From: Burkholderia paludis
Lineage (GTDB): Bacteria > Pseudomonadota > Gammaproteobacteria > Burkholderiales > Burkholderiaceae
NCBI RefSeq assembly: GCF_000732615.1
Contig: NZ_JPGL01000016.1
Coordinates: 62,001 to 126,000 of the forward strand
Length of the DNA: 64,000 bases
Reading direction: 5' to 3'
The notes under the pieces were generated by a model. It saw only the letters and a program-made list of their open reading frames with translations. It was not told where the DNA came from and ran no database searches. The position numbers and the translations under genes were made by a program. Positions 19,152-28,988 of the stretch are shown piece after piece. Numbering within the stretch: the stretch's first letter is position 1; each line of letters opens with the position of its first letter.

Positions 19152-19889
19152 TCACTCCGATTGCGGCAGCTCGGCCGCGCCCATCCGGCGCGCGATGATC
19201 GCCGCGCGCTGCGCCTGGTAGGCCGAGCCGCGATGCGCGTCGAACCAGCGCGGCTTCGGCAGCATCACCGCGAGACGCGCCGACTGCCATGCGCCGAGCC
19301 GGCTCGCGGGAATCTTGTAGTAATAGCGCGCGGCCGCCTCGGCGCCGTAGACGCCACGCCCCCACTCGACGGAGTTCAGGTAGATCTCGAAAATCCGCTC
19401 CTTGTCGAGCACCGCTTCGAGCATCCAGGTGATGATGAGCTCCTGCCCCTTGCGGACGTAGCTCTTCTCGCGCGACAGGAACAGGTTGCGCGCGAGCTGC
19501 TGCGTGATCGTCGAGCCGCCCGCGACGATCCGGCCGCGCGCCTTGTTCTTCTCCCACGCCTGCAGGATCGCGTCGACGTCGTAGCCGTTGTTGGTCGCGA
19601 AGGTCGAGTCTTCCGACGCGATCAGCGCGCGCTTCAGGTTGCGCGAGATCTGGTCGTACGGCACCCACTGGTGCCGGATCTGCGCGGGCGGTGTGTCGCG
19701 CGACAGCCACCATGCGTCGGTGCGCATGAACGCGGTCGAGCCCGGGTTCACGAACGACCACAGCGCGATCTGCGCGAGATAGAACAGCTGCGTCGCGAGC
19801 CACGCACCCGCGAACACCGATCCCGCATAGACGATCCAGCGTGCCGGGCTCGCCGTCCGCGTACGCTGCGTGCCGCTCACCGCCGCCAC
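19152..19889 (-). CDS. mtgA: Monofunctional peptidoglycan glycosyltransferase
   Basis: Polymerises lipid II into glycan strands at the outer face of the inner membrane. The protein of about 245 residues has one N-terminal membrane anchor ([20 protein letters not shown]) and the GT51 motifs [17 protein letters not shown] (catalytic Glu), [18 protein letters not shown] and [15 protein letters not shown] (second Glu). No ATG exists near the N-terminus; I chose the GTG at 19889 ([11 protein letters not shown]). A GTG three codons later, with AGGTGG upstream, is an alternative. It lies 14 bp after aroE, so the two are probably co-transcribed. Confidence 0.92.
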   Translation of the reverse strand: MAAVSGTQRTRTASPARWIVYAGSVFAGAWLATQLFYLAQIALWSFVNPGSTAFMRTDAWWLSRDTPPAQIRHQWVPYDQISRNLKRALIASEDSTFATNNGYDVDAILQAWEKNKARGRIVAGGSTITQQLARNLFLSREKSYVRKGQELIITWMLEAVLDKERIFEIYLNSVEWGRGVYGAEAAARYYYKIPASRLGAWQSARLAVMLPKPRWFDAHRGSAYQAQRAAIIARRMGAAELPQSE

Positions 19890-19903
19890 CTGCCGCGCCC
19901 CGT

Positions 19904-20770
19904 TCAGCCTGCCGCGAGCGCCTGGCGCAGCGCGGCCAGCACCGCCGCGCCGTCCGGCCGCACGCCGCGCCAGATGAAGAACGATTCGGCCGCCTGCTCG
20001 ACGAGCATCCCGAGCCCGTCCGCCGTGCGCGCGCCGAGCGACGCCGCATGCTGCATGAACACGGTCGGCTGCGCGCCGTACATCATGTCGTACGCCAGCG
20101 TGCCCGCACCGAACGCGGCCGCGTCGCACTCCGGCAGCGCGGCGTCGAGGCTGCCTGCCGTCGCATTGATCACCACGTCGTACGGCTCCGCGCGCACGAC
20201 GTCGGGGCCGCCGCCCGCGAGCGTGCAGCCCGCATCGTGCGCGGCCTGCATGAACTGGCCGACGAGCGCTTCGGCTTTGCTGGCGGTGCGGTTCACGATC
20301 GTGATCGACAGCGGCGCGCGGTCGAGCAGCGGCAGTACGACACCGCGTGCGGCGCCGCCCGCGCCGAGCAGCAGGATGCGCGCCCCCGCGAGCGACACGC
20401 CGAGATTCGTTTCGATGTCGCGCACGAGACCGGCGCCGTCGGTGTTGTCGCCGTGGATGCGGCCGTCGGCGTCGATGCGCAGCGTGTTCACCGCGCCCGC
20501 CGCCGCCGCGCGCGACGACAGCGTGTCGGCAAGCGCATGCGCCTCGAGCTTGAACGGCACCGTCACGTTCGCGCCGCGCCCGCCTTCGGCGACGAAGGCC
20601 CGCACGGCCGCCTCGAACCCGTCGACCGGCGCAAGCCGGTGCGTGTACGCAACCGCCTCGCCGGTCTGCGCGGCGAACTGCTCGTGGATGAACGGCGACT
20701 TGCTGTGCGCCACCGGGTTGCCGAACACGACATAGCGGTCGGCGCCGCTCGTCGACGCAGCCGCGTTCAT
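19904..20770 (-). CDS. aroE: Shikimate dehydrogenase (NADP+)
   Basis: Reduces 3-dehydroshikimate to shikimate. The 288-residue protein shows the substrate-binding [34 protein letters not shown] with catalytic Lys, [14 protein letters not shown] with catalytic Asp, and the NADP loop [13 protein letters not shown] followed by NRTASKAE, whose Arg favours NADP. The ATG overlaps the stop of the upstream RNB gene by 4 bp, so it is coupled to that gene. Full length for AroE. Confidence 0.95.
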   Translation of the reverse strand: MNAAASTSGADRYVVFGNPVAHSKSPFIHEQFAAQTGEAVAYTHRLAPVDGFEAAVRAFVAEGGRGANVTVPFKLEAHALADTLSSRAAAAGAVNTLRIDADGRIHGDNTDGAGLVRDIETNLGVSLAGARILLLGAGGAARGVVLPLLDRAPLSITIVNRTASKAEALVGQFMQAAHDAGCTLAGGGPDVVRAEPYDVVINATAGSLDAALPECDAAAFGAGTLAYDMMYGAQPTVFMQHAASLGARTADGLGMLVEQAAESFFIWRGVRPDGAAVLAALRQALAAG

Positions 20771-22857
20771 GATGCGCGCCCCTCCTCGCTGTCGTTGCCG
20801 TTGCCGCCCGCGGCTTCGCCGCCAGCGTCCGCCGTCGCGCCGTCCGCTTCGGCCAGCGCTTCCGCCTCGGTCTCCGCGGTGGCGTCTTCCGCGTCGATCA
20901 GCGTGTCGCCGCTTTCCGCTTCATCCTCTTCTTCCGGCGCATCGCCGCTCGTCACGGTCGGCGCGTCGAGCACGTTCAGCAGCCGCACCGACGCCTCGAT
21001 CGTCAGCTCGTCGAGCGACATCACGTCGAGCAGCACGCGCGTGCCGCGCGCATGCACGCCGAGCCCCGGCACGTGCAGCAGCAGCGGAATCTCCTCGAGG
21101 CGCACGAGATCGCCCTTCACGACGCTCGCGACGACCTGCTTCTTCTGCTCCTGCGCGAGCCAGCGCAGGCACCAGAAATATTCCATCCGGCGCTGGTAGT
21201 CGGCATAGGCCGTATACGTATCGTCGAAGCCCTGGACGACCGCGTACAGATCGGCGTCCTTCGGCTTGAACGGCGCGGCGAGCTTCGCGGTGACGCCGTG
21301 CTGCACGCACGCGAGCAGTTGCCACTGGTTCACGAGGTCGACGTAGCGGCGCAGCGGCGACGTGCTCCATGCGTACTGCGGCACGCCGAGGCCTTCGTGC
21401 GGCGCGGCCGTCGTCTGCATCCGCGTGCGTTTCGGGCCCGGTGCGCCGAAACCCCGCTGCGAGCGGTAGATGCCGGGCACCGTGTGATCGTGCAGGAACG
21501 CGCCCCAGGTCGAGTTCGCGAGAATCGCGAGTTCCGACACGATCAGGTCGAGCGGCGACCCGCGGCGGCGCGGCGTGATCGACACGTGCTCGCCTTCGAC
21601 GTAGAAGTTGTAGTCGGTATTGCGCTGCACTTCACGCTTCAGGCCGTAGCCCGCGCGCGCCAGCTGGCGCTTCTCGAACAGCGCCTGCGCGAGCGGCCAC
21701 AGCACGGCGATGTCGTCCTTGTGCGGATAGTCGCCGGTGCCGGCCGCGAGCGTCTCTTCGGTGACGAGCTCGTCGAGCGTGTTGTGGCGCAGGTTGTTCT
21801 TCACGAACACGAGCTCGGCGCGCGTCTCGTTCGCGACGATCTCCTGCGTGTCGCGGTTGACGATGATGTACAGCGACAGCGCCGGACGGTAATCGCCTTC
21901 CTTCAGCGTGAACACGTCGACGACGTCGTCCGGCAGCATCGTGATCTTGTCGCCCGGCATGTAGACCGTCGACAGGCGCGCCCGCGCGATCGCATCGACC
22001 GCGTCGCCGCGCACGATGCCGAGCGCCGGCGCGGCGATGTGCACGCCGATCCGCACCCGGCCGTCGGACAGGTGCTCGACCGAGAACGCGTCGTCGATTT
22101 CGGTCGTCGTGACGTCGTCGATCGAGAACGCCTCGACGTCCGCGCGCGGCAGGTCGTCCGGCAGCGCACCGACCGTGACGGGCGGAAAGCCCGTGCCGTG
22201 CGGGAAGAATTCCGCGAGGAAGCGTGCCTCGTGCAGCGCACGCGGCGACGCGATGCCGCCGCAATCGAGCATCAGCCGCGCCGGCGACACGCCGCGCGCG
22301 CCGGCCGCCGCTTCCATCGCCTTGTATTCGATCGCGTTCTTGTCCGGCCGCGTCAGCAGCCCGAGCACCTTGCCCGCGAACGCTTCCGGCAGCTTGCCGG
22401 CCTTCAGTTCCTCTTCATACTGCACCTGGACGAGCGCCTGCTGGCGCTTGCGCTCGAGCGACGCGAGCGCCATCTTGAGCTGCTCCTCCGGTGCGCGCTG
22501 GTATTGGCCGCGCCCCTTGCGGCGGAAGTACACGGGCGAGCCGTGCAGCCGCAGCACCAGCGCCGCGCGCTCGACCGGGCCGTACGCTGTGCCGAAGTAC
22601 TCCTCGGCCAGCGCCGTGTACGCGAACTCGTCGGACGGCGCGCACTCCCACAGGAAGTCCAGATCGATCTGCTGCGCGGCCGTGTCGGCCTCCTGCATCA
22701 GTTCGCTCGCGGCCGGCTTCTCGAATTCGATCAGCACGTCTTTCGCGCGCACCTTCGCACGCCGCCCGCCGGGCAACTCGACCTGAAATGCGTCGCCCTG
22801 GCGCGACAGCACGCTGCCCGCCTTGAAACTGCCCGATTCCTCGAAGAAAACGTTCAC
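20767..22857 (-). CDS. RNase II/RNB-domain exoribonuclease
   Basis: A 696-residue 3'-5' exoribonuclease of the RNase II superfamily. The central RNB domain (about residues 240-560) is recognisable by [20 protein letters not shown] (metal-binding Asp cluster), [45 protein letters not shown] and the C-terminal [19 protein letters not shown] with the catalytic Arg. The last 60 residues are an acidic Glu/Asp/Ala tail, probably unstructured. It is closer to the short RNB proteins often mislabelled 'rnb' or 'vacB' than to E. coli RNase R, which is longer and more basic. Coupled to aroE by a 4-bp overlap. Confidence 0.9.
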   Translation of the reverse strand: MNVFFEESGSFKAGSVLSRQGDAFQVELPGGRRAKVRAKDVLIEFEKPAASELMQEADTAAQQIDLDFLWECAPSDEFAYTALAEEYFGTAYGPVERAALVLRLHGSPVYFRRKGRGQYQRAPEEQLKMALASLERKRQQALVQVQYEEELKAGKLPEAFAGKVLGLLTRPDKNAIEYKAMEAAAGARGVSPARLMLDCGGIASPRALHEARFLAEFFPHGTGFPPVTVGALPDDLPRADVEAFSIDDVTTTEIDDAFSVEHLSDGRVRIGVHIAAPALGIVRGDAVDAIARARLSTVYMPGDKITMLPDDVVDVFTLKEGDYRPALSLYIIVNRDTQEIVANETRAELVFVKNNLRHNTLDELVTEETLAAGTGDYPHKDDIAVLWPLAQALFEKRQLARAGYGLKREVQRNTDYNFYVEGEHVSITPRRRGSPLDLIVSELAILANSTWGAFLHDHTVPGIYRSQRGFGAPGPKRTRMQTTAAPHEGLGVPQYAWSTSPLRRYVDLVNQWQLLACVQHGVTAKLAAPFKPKDADLYAVVQGFDDTYTAYADYQRRMEYFWCLRWLAQEQKKQVVASVVKGDLVRLEEIPLLLHVPGLGVHARGTRVLLDVMSLDELTIEASVRLLNVLDAPTVTSGDAPEEEDEAESGDTLIDAEDATAETEAEALAEADGATADAGGEAAGGNGNDSEEGRAS

Positions 22858-22937
22858 TCAGTACTCTCGTTCAGACTGCCGGGCACCGCATCGGCGGCGC
22901 CGCATGATGATGGGGATTCGATCGGCACGGGGCCGGG

Positions 22938-23507
22938 TTATGACGCTTTTCCGTCGCAAAACGCGAGAACGTCGTCGACATAGTCGGCAAATTCGCTGAT
23001 TCCATGATCGCTGCCTTCGATCACGCGCGTCTTCGCGCCCGGGTAATGGGCCAGCATCTCGCGGTAATCGAGCACTTCGTCGCCGGTGGCCGCGAACAGA
23101 TAGTAGCGGTCGGCACGCGTGATCGCCGGCACGCGCAGCGCGTCGAGCTCGTGCAGGTGACGGCGCTCGACGACGATCGTGCCGCCGCCGTGCCATAGCG
23201 GCTGCTCGCCCAGATGCTGTTCGAGATCGCGCTGCGGCACGATGGCCGGATTCAGCAGCACGGCCTTCCAGCCGTGCTTTTCGGCCAGCCACGTGGCGTA
23301 GTAACCACCGAGCGAGCTGCCGATGACGGTCACGTCGCGCGCGCCCGCCACTTCCGCTTCGGCCAACGCGATCGCATCGAGCGGCGACACCGACAGCGAC
23401 GGGCACCGCCACTCGTCCGTGCGGCCGAGCTCGGCCATGCGCGCGGCGAGCAGCCGCGACTTCTGCGATTCCGGCGACGACCGGAAGCCGTGCAGATACA
23501 GGATCAC
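22938..23507 (-). CDS. YqiA-like alpha/beta-fold esterase
   Basis: A 189-residue single-domain hydrolase of the YqiA/YcfP group. The visible catalytic set is a nucleophile elbow VIGSSLGGYYATWLAEKHG, an Asp in AATGDEVLDYREM and a His in IEGSDHGISEF. N-terminal MILYLHGFRSSPESQKSRLL supplies the oxyanion HG. YqiA of E. coli is an esterase of short acyl-CoA-like substrates, but the role in the cell is unknown. Its ATG overlaps the mpl stop by 4 bp, linking it to cell-wall recycling by expression only. Confidence 0.85.
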   Translation of the reverse strand: MILYLHGFRSSPESQKSRLLAARMAELGRTDEWRCPSLSVSPLDAIALAEAEVAGARDVTVIGSSLGGYYATWLAEKHGWKAVLLNPAIVPQRDLEQHLGEQPLWHGGGTIVVERRHLHELDALRVPAITRADRYYLFAATGDEVLDYREMLAHYPGAKTRVIEGSDHGISEFADYVDDVLAFCDGKAS

Positions 23508-24889
23508 GTGCGGCTCCCGAGCGCGTCGAGCAGCTTCTGGTGCACGCCGCCGAAGCCGCCGTTGCTCATCACGAGTACGTGGTCGCCCGGCCGGGCGGCC
23601 CCGACGACCGCCTTTACCAGCAGGTGAAGATCGTCGAACGCGTGTGCGCGGTCGTCGAGCGGCGCCAGCGCCTCGGCAAGATTCCAGCCGAGCGCGTCGC
23701 GCCCCGCCGGTGCGCCGTAGCCGAACACGAGATCGGCGTCGGCCAGGCTCGCCGGCAATTGCGACTTCATCACGCCGAGCTTCATCGTATTCGAGCGCGG
23801 CTCGAGTACGGCGAGGATGCGGGCATGCTTGCGGCCGATGCGCGCACGAAGGCCTGCGATCGTGGTTTCGATCGCGGTCGGATGGTGCGCGAAGTCGTCG
23901 TAGACGGTCACGCCGTCCACGCTGCCGCGTACTTCCATGCGGCGCTTCACGTTGCGGAACGACGCGAGGGACGCGGCGGCCTGCGCGGGCGGCACGCCGA
24001 CGTGGCGCGCGGCGGCGATCGCCGCGAGCGCGTTCATCCGGTTGTGATCGCCCTGCACCTGCCAGGCGACTTCGCCGACGCGCCCGGCCTGCGCATACAC
24101 GGCGAAACGCTCGTCGACCGGCACGCCGTCCTCGGCCGGCAGCGCCTGCCAGCCGCCGTCGACGCCGAACCGCTCGACCTCGCTCCAGCAGCCGCGCGCC
24201 AGCACGCGCTCGAGCGCGTCCGACCGGCCGTTCGTGACGATCCGGCCGACTCCGGGCACGGTACGCACGAGATGGTGGAATTGCGTCTCGATCGCGGCGA
24301 GATCCGGGAAGATGTCGGCGTGATCGAACTCAAGATTGTTCAGCACCGCGGTGCGCGGCCGATAGTGGACGAACTTCGAGCGCTTGTCGAAGAACGCCGT
24401 GTCGTATTCGTCGGCCTCGATCACGAAGAAGCTCGAATCGGTGAGCCGCGCCGACACGCCGAAGTTCAGCGGCACGCCGCCGATCAGGAAGCCCGGGTTC
24501 AGGCCTGCGTCCTCCAGCAGCCACGCGAGCATCGACGACGTGGTCGTCTTGCCGTGCGTCCCCGCGACCGCCAGCACCCATTTGCCGGCCAGCACGTGTT
24601 CGCCCAGCCACTGCGGGCCCGACACGTACGGCAGGCCGCGATCGAGGATCGCTTCCATCAGCGGATTGCCGCGCGTGACGACGTTGCCGATCACGAAGAG
24701 ATCCGGCTTCAGGTCGATCTGCTCGGCGCCGTAGCCCTCGGTCAGCGTGATGCCCTGCGCTTCGAGCTGCGTGCTCATCGGCGGATAGACGCCCGCGTCG
24801 CAACCCGTCACCGTGTGGCCCGCCTCGCGTGCGAGTACGGCGAGACCGCCCATGAAGGTGCCGCAGATGCCAAGAATGTGGATGTGCAT
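23504..24889 (-). CDS. mpl: UDP-N-acetylmuramate:L-alanyl-gamma-D-glutamyl-meso-diaminopimelate ligase
   Basis: Recycles murein tripeptide by joining it to UDP-MurNAc. The 461-residue Mur ligase starts MHIHILGICGTFMGGLAVLA, the Mpl version of the UDP-binding loop (ICGTFMGG rather than the GIGGxGM of MurC). AVAGTHGKTTTSSMLAWLLE is the ATP loop, followed by IEADEYDTAFFDKRSKF, NNLEFDHADIFPDLAAIE, and DDFAHHPTAIETTI near the C-terminus. Full length for the family. A longer frame upstream is an extension through non-coding sequence. Its stop is embedded in the yqiA start. Confidence 0.93.
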   Translation of the reverse strand: MHIHILGICGTFMGGLAVLAREAGHTVTGCDAGVYPPMSTQLEAQGITLTEGYGAEQIDLKPDLFVIGNVVTRGNPLMEAILDRGLPYVSGPQWLGEHVLAGKWVLAVAGTHGKTTTSSMLAWLLEDAGLNPGFLIGGVPLNFGVSARLTDSSFFVIEADEYDTAFFDKRSKFVHYRPRTAVLNNLEFDHADIFPDLAAIETQFHHLVRTVPGVGRIVTNGRSDALERVLARGCWSEVERFGVDGGWQALPAEDGVPVDERFAVYAQAGRVGEVAWQVQGDHNRMNALAAIAAARHVGVPPAQAAASLASFRNVKRRMEVRGSVDGVTVYDDFAHHPTAIETTIAGLRARIGRKHARILAVLEPRSNTMKLGVMKSQLPASLADADLVFGYGAPAGRDALGWNLAEALAPLDDRAHAFDDLHLLVKAVVGAARPGDHVLVMSNGGFGGVHQKLLDALGSRT

Positions 24890-25136
24890 AGATGAATGCT
24901 TTCGCGCCGCCGGGGCGCCGTCGATTCGGAAAGATTGCGTCTGCGGCGCGCCGGACACGCCGTGCGACCGGTGCCCGTTCGACGGCGGTTGCCGCGACAC
25001 AAAGAACACTATTGTAACTGACGGCCTGCCGTGCCCGGCGGCCCGAACGATGTCCGCGAACGGCGCCGGCGCGCCCGGCGGCAGGCCGCCGCACCTGCGC
25101 TCGGGCGCTGCGGCGATCGAGTATGATTGCCGGATC
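24890..25136. other. Divergent intergenic region mpl/unknown gene
   Basis: A 247-bp gap between divergent genes. A short AT-rich patch (CACTATTGTAACTGAC, about 25007-25022) and TATGATT near 25122 could hold -10 elements for mpl and the plus-strand gene respectively. No dyad or terminator was noted. Confidence 0.35.
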
Positions 25137-25781
25137 ATGTCTCGCAAACCTCTTGTCGACCCGCGGCGCGTCCGCGAGGAAATCGCCCAGTCCGCCGCCC
25201 GCCTGATCGCGGAGGACGGCCTGGACTACGCCGGCGCGAAACGCAAGGCCGCGCGCCAGTTGCTCGGCGAATCGCGCGTTGCCGGCGAATGGCTGCCGGA
25301 TAACGACCAGATCGAGGAAGAACTGCACGCGTACCTCGCCCTGTTCCAGAGCGACACGCAGCCGGACGAGCTGCGCCGCCTGCGCGAGGTCGCGCTGGAA
25401 TGGATGCGCCGGCTCGCCGAGTTCAACCCGTATGTGACGGGCGCCGTGCTGAACGGCACCGCGAACGCGCATTCGGACATCCATTTGCAGGCATTTACCG
25501 ATAACCCGAAGGACGTCGCAATCTACCTGCTGAACCAGAACGTCCAGTACGACGTATCCGAGACGCGGCACTTCGCGGGCCGCGGCGACGTCGAGACGCT
25601 GAGCTTCCTGTGGCGCCCGCGGCGCGACGTGGACGCGATCGGCATCCACCTCGCGCTCTATGCGAGCGACGACCTGCGCGGCGCGGTCAAGGCCGACGCG
25701 CGCGGCCGGGTCGCCCGTGCGGATGCCGCGGCGCTGCGCGCGCTCGTCGAAGCAGGCGACGCCCCTTCCGAACCGGAATGA
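25137..25781 (+). CDS. Conserved hypothetical protein of unknown function
   Basis: A 214-residue soluble protein I do not recognise with confidence. The N-terminal third is a helical Arg/Ala-rich segment (MSRKPLVDPRRVREEIAQSA, then AEDGLDYAGAKRKAARQLLG). It is followed by EWLPDNDQIEEELHAYLALFQ and a centre with VTGAVLNGTANAHSDIHLQA, whose G-T-A-N-x-H-S-D pattern resembles a degenerate nucleotidyltransferase GSxxxGxxxSDxD motif. The C-terminal part is beta-rich (IYLLNQNVQYDVSETRHF). Homologues are sometimes mislabelled as Mur ligases because of the neighbouring mpl. It sits 7 bp before tlpA, so they likely form one operon. Confidence 0.75.
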   Translation: MSRKPLVDPRRVREEIAQSAARLIAEDGLDYAGAKRKAARQLLGESRVAGEWLPDNDQIEEELHAYLALFQSDTQPDELRRLREVALEWMRRLAEFNPYVTGAVLNGTANAHSDIHLQAFTDNPKDVAIYLLNQNVQYDVSETRHFAGRGDVETLSFLWRPRRDVDAIGIHLALYASDDLRGAVKADARGRVARADAAALRALVEAGDAPSEPE

Positions 25782-25788
25782 TTCAACG

Positions 25789-26346
25789 ATGACAATGAAA
25801 CGCATGATGGCGCTCGCGGTAGTCGCGGCCGCCGCCGTTGCCGGCGGGATCGCCGCCGGCCACTGGTTCCGCGGCGCTCCCGGCGACGGTGACGGCGTCG
25901 CCGTCGCCGCGCCCGCCGCGCACGGCAGCCCGGTCGAGCAGCTGTGGGCGGCATCGCTCACGGATGTCGACGGCAAGCCGGCCTCGCTGGCCGCCTTCAA
26001 GGGCCAGAAGGTCGTGGTCAATTTCTGGGCGTCATGGTGCGGTCCGTGCGTCGAGGAGATGCCCGAGCTCGTCGCGCTGTCGCACCAGTACAAGCAGAAG
26101 GGCATCCGTTTCATCGGAATCGGCGTCGATTCCGGGCAGAACGTGAAGAACTTCCTGCAGAAGGTGAAGGTCGACTATCCGGTTTTCGTCAGCGGATATG
26201 CAGGCGCCGATCTGGCCCGGAATTTCGGAAATACCGCCGGCGCGCTGCCGTTTACGGTCGTCATCGACGAAACCGGCAAGATTCGCGAGACAAAATTAGG
26301 GCAAATCCAGCCGGCCGAGCTGAAAAAGACGCTCGACGCGCTGTAA
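25789..26346 (+). CDS. TlpA-family thiol:disulfide oxidoreductase
   Basis: Periplasmic, membrane-anchored thioredoxin-like reductase of 185 residues. Residues 1-28 form an uncleaved-looking signal anchor (MTMKRMMALAVVAAAAVAGG). The catalytic motif is WCGPC in VVNFWASWCGPCVEEMPEL, followed by FIGIGVDSGQNVKNFLQKV and the cis-Pro loop GALPFTVVIDETGKI. This matches TlpA/ResA-type proteins that keep cytochrome c haem-site or other periplasmic cysteines reduced. A second ATG two codons later (MKRMMALAV) is an equally good start. Confidence 0.88.
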   Translation: MTMKRMMALAVVAAAAVAGGIAAGHWFRGAPGDGDGVAVAAPAAHGSPVEQLWAASLTDVDGKPASLAAFKGQKVVVNFWASWCGPCVEEMPELVALSHQYKQKGIRFIGIGVDSGQNVKNFLQKVKVDYPVFVSGYAGADLARNFGNTAGALPFTVVIDETGKIRETKLGQIQPAELKKTLDAL

Positions 26347-26480
26347 CCTGCCCGAACGGCTGTACGTGCGTTGGCGGCCATTTGTCCGTCGATCGCCGCA
26401 ATTTCGCGTGAATTCGCCGACACTTTGCATCCGTACCGGCAATTCCCTCAGGCCCGGAACGCCCGGCCGTTCGGCGAAAC

Positions 26481-26510
26481 TAGACAAATTTCTCTAAATA
26501 GCGCTAAAGT
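26481..26510 (+). promoter_or_regulatory. Predicted promoter of aroQ (and possibly accBC)
   Basis: TAGACA (26481-26486, 5 of 6 to consensus) and TAAAGT (26505-26510, 4 of 6) are 18 bp apart in an AT-rich patch of an otherwise GC-rich region. The predicted start is about 25 nt before the aroQ ATG. Confidence 0.5.
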
Positions 26511-26540
26511 TCGCGCAATTCCGCAGAAATAGAAGCGACC

Positions 26541-26993
26541 ATGACACGATTGCTGGTGCTGCACGGCCCCAACCTGAACCTTCTCGGCACCCGGGAACCG
26601 GAGGTGTACGGCCGCGTCACGCTGGCGCAGATCGATCAGGCGCTTGCCGCCCGTGCCCGGGAAGCCGGTGCCGAACTGTCGTCGTTCCAGAGCAACCATG
26701 AAGGCGCGCTGGTCGACCGCATTCAGGCCGCGCGGGAAGAACAGACCGATTTCATCCTGATCAATCCGGCCGCGTATACGCACACGAGCGTCGCGATCCG
26801 GGACGCGATCGCCGGCGTTGGCATTCCGTTCGTCGAGGTTCACTTGTCGAACGTGCATCGTCGCGAAGCGTTCAGGCACCACTCCTACTTTTCCGACCAG
26901 GCCGAAGGCGTGATCTGCGGGCTCGGCTGGAAAGGTTATCTGTACGCGCTCGAGTACGCGCTGGACAAGCTGCAAGGCGCGTCGCGCGGCTGA
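26541..26993 (+). CDS. aroQ: 3-dehydroquinate dehydratase, type II
   Basis: Dehydrates 3-dehydroquinate in the shikimate pathway. The 150-residue dodecamer-type enzyme has [21 protein letters not shown] (flexible lid Arg and catalytic Tyr), [55 protein letters not shown] with the catalytic His, and [17 protein letters not shown]. In many proteobacteria aroQ precedes accB and accC, as here; the gap to accB is 67 bp with a modest hairpin. Confidence 0.96.
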   Translation: MTRLLVLHGPNLNLLGTREPEVYGRVTLAQIDQALAARAREAGAELSSFQSNHEGALVDRIQAAREEQTDFILINPAAYTHTSVAIRDAIAGVGIPFVEVHLSNVHRREAFRHHSYFSDQAEGVICGLGWKGYLYALEYALDKLQGASRG

Positions 26994-27009
26994 TTTCGCG
27001 ATCTAGATT

Positions 27010-27038
27010 GAGCGCCGGCCGCTAAACCGGCGCTTTCA
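27010..27038 (+). other. Hairpin between aroQ and accB
   Basis: AGCGCCGG and CCGGCGCT form an 8-bp stem around an 8-nt loop, followed by TTCACG rather than a run of T. It may attenuate or process the aroQ-accB transcript rather than fully stop it. Confidence 0.35.
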
Positions 27039-27060
27039 CGTATTGAAAGGGGAATTCCCG

Positions 27061-27534
27061 ATGGATCTTCGTAAGCTGAAAACTCTGATCGACCTCGTTT
27101 CCGAATCCGGCATCTCCGAGCTGGAAGTGACGGAAGGCGAAGGCAAGGTGCGCATCGTCAAGAACGCGCCGCCGGTCTACGTGCAGCCGACGGCTGGGTA
27201 TGCCCCGCAGGTCAGCGCGCCGGTCCCGTCGGTCGCGCTGCCGACCGACGGCGCTGCCGCGCCGGCCGCAGGCGGTGCCGCCGCACCGGCCGCTCCGCAG
27301 GGCCACGTCGTGACGTCGCCGATGGTCGGCACGTTCTATCGCGCACCGTCGCCGGGCGCGGACCCGTTCGTCCAGGTCGGCGACACGGTCAAGGAAGGCC
27401 AGACGATCTGCATCATCGAAGCGATGAAGCTGCTCAACGAGATCGAGTCGGACAAGGCCGGCGTGATCAAGGAAATCCTCGTCGAGAACGGCCAGGCAGT
27501 CGAATACGGCCAGCCGCTTTTCGTGATCGGCTAA
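27061..27534 (+). CDS. accB: Biotin carboxyl carrier protein of acetyl-CoA carboxylase
   Basis: Carries the biotin of acetyl-CoA carboxylase, accepting CO2 from AccC and passing it to AccAD for malonyl-CoA synthesis. The 157-residue protein has the N-terminal helix [20 protein letters not shown], an Ala/Pro-rich flexible linker (about residues 50-80) and a C-terminal biotinyl domain with [20 protein letters not shown] and [15 protein letters not shown], where Lys123 is the biotinylation site. The ATG follows a GAAAGGGGAATTCCC ribosome site; an in-frame ATG-like start 18 bp earlier overlaps it and is unlikely. Confidence 0.96.
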   Translation: MDLRKLKTLIDLVSESGISELEVTEGEGKVRIVKNAPPVYVQPTAGYAPQVSAPVPSVALPTDGAAAPAAGGAAAPAAPQGHVVTSPMVGTFYRAPSPGADPFVQVGDTVKEGQTICIIEAMKLLNEIESDKAGVIKEILVENGQAVEYGQPLFVIG

Positions 27535-27541
27535 GCCCGCC

Positions 27542-27561
27542 GCGCGGCCTGCGGGCCGCGC
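27542..27561 (+). other. GC hairpin in the accB-accC gap
   Basis: GCGCGGCC (27542-27549) and GGCCGCGC (27554-27561) form a perfect 8-bp stem with a TGCG loop in the 84-bp gap. Without a U tract it is unlikely to terminate; it may set the ratio of accB to accC by protecting or cleaving the mRNA. Confidence 0.35.
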
Positions 27562-27618
27562 GCCGCCGATGCTCGCCAGGCGCCGTTCGCGCGCCCCTCG
27601 AAGAGACGAATACTCGCT

Positions 27619-28986
27619 ATGTTTGAAAAAATCCTCATTGCCAACCGCGGTGAAATCGCGCTGCGTATTCAGCGCGCGTGCCGCGAGCTCGGCGTCAAGA
27701 CGGTGGTCGTCTACTCGGAAGCCGACAAGGAAGCCAAGTACGTGCGCCTCGCGGACGAAGCCGTCTGTATCGGCCCGGCTCCGTCGAACCTGAGCTACCT
27801 GAACATGCCGGCGCTGATCAGCGCCGCGGAAGTCACCGACGCCGAGGCGATCCACCCCGGCTACGGCTTCCTGTCGGAAAACGCCGATTTCGCCGAGCGC
27901 GTCGAGCAGTCGGGCTTCACGTTCATCGGCCCGCGCCCGGAAACGATCCGCATGATGGGCGACAAGGTCACCGCCAAGCAGACGATGATCAAGACCGGCG
28001 TGCCATGCGTGCCGGGTTCGGAAGGCGCGTTGCCGGACGATCCGAAGGAGATCGTCAAGATTGCGCGCGCGGTCGGCTATCCGGTCATCATCAAGGCGGC
28101 CGGCGGCGGCGGCGGGCGCGGCATGCGCGTCGTGCACACCGAGGCCGCGCTCGTCAATGCGGTCAACATGACCCGCGAGGAAGCCGGCCGTGCGTTCGGC
28201 AACCCGCAGGTGTACATGGAAAAGTTCCTCGAGAACCCGCGTCACATCGAGATCCAGGTGCTGTCCGACGCGTACAAGAACGCGATCTGGCTGGGCGAGC
28301 GCGACTGCTCGATGCAGCGCCGCCACCAGAAGGTGATCGAGGAAGCACCGGCGCCGGGCATCCCGCGCCGCCTGATCGACCGCATCGGCGACCGCTGCGC
28401 GGACGCCTGCAAGAAGATGGGCTACCTCGGCGCCGGCACGTTCGAGTTCCTGTACGAAAACGGCGAGTTCTACTTCATCGAGATGAACACGCGCGTGCAG
28501 GTCGAACACCCGGTATCGGAGCTGATCACGGGCGTCGACATCGTGCAGGAACAGATCCGCATCGCGGCCGGCGAGAAGCTCACGCTGCGCCAGCGCGACA
28601 TCCAGTTCCGCGGACATGCGATCGAATGCCGGATCAACGCCGAAGATCCGTTCAAGTTCACGCCGTCGCCCGGCCGCATCACGTCCTGGCATACGCCGGG
28701 CGGCCCCGGCGTGCGCGTCGACTCGCACGCCTACAATGGCTATTTCGTGCCGCCGAACTATGATTCGATGATCGGCAAGCTGATCACCTACGGCGCGACG
28801 CGCGAGCAGGCGATCAGCCGGATGCGCATCGCGCTGTCGGAAATGGTCGTCGAAGGCATCCAGACCAACATCCCGCTGCACCGCGAGCTGATGATCGATT
28901 CGAAGTTCGTCGAAGGCGGCACCAGCATCCATTACCTCGAAAACCGGCTCGCGCAGAAGCAGCAGGTCGCACCGGAAGAAGCGTAA
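27619..28986 (+). CDS. accC: Biotin carboxylase subunit of acetyl-CoA carboxylase
   Basis: ATP-dependent carboxylation of the biotin on AccB. The 455-residue ATP-grasp enzyme starts [20 protein letters not shown] and shows [14 protein letters not shown], the glycine-rich lid [16 protein letters not shown], the family motif [18 protein letters not shown], and [16 protein letters not shown] with catalytic Glu and Arg residues. It ends 2 bp before prmA. Length and motif order are standard. Confidence 0.97.
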   Translation: MFEKILIANRGEIALRIQRACRELGVKTVVVYSEADKEAKYVRLADEAVCIGPAPSNLSYLNMPALISAAEVTDAEAIHPGYGFLSENADFAERVEQSGFTFIGPRPETIRMMGDKVTAKQTMIKTGVPCVPGSEGALPDDPKEIVKIARAVGYPVIIKAAGGGGGRGMRVVHTEAALVNAVNMTREEAGRAFGNPQVYMEKFLENPRHIEIQVLSDAYKNAIWLGERDCSMQRRHQKVIEEAPAPGIPRRLIDRIGDRCADACKKMGYLGAGTFEFLYENGEFYFIEMNTRVQVEHPVSELITGVDIVQEQIRIAAGEKLTLRQRDIQFRGHAIECRINAEDPFKFTPSPGRITSWHTPGGPGVRVDSHAYNGYFVPPNYDSMIGKLITYGATREQAISRMRIALSEMVVEGIQTNIPLHRELMIDSKFVEGGTSIHYLENRLAQKQQVAPEEA

Positions 28987-28988
28987 GC

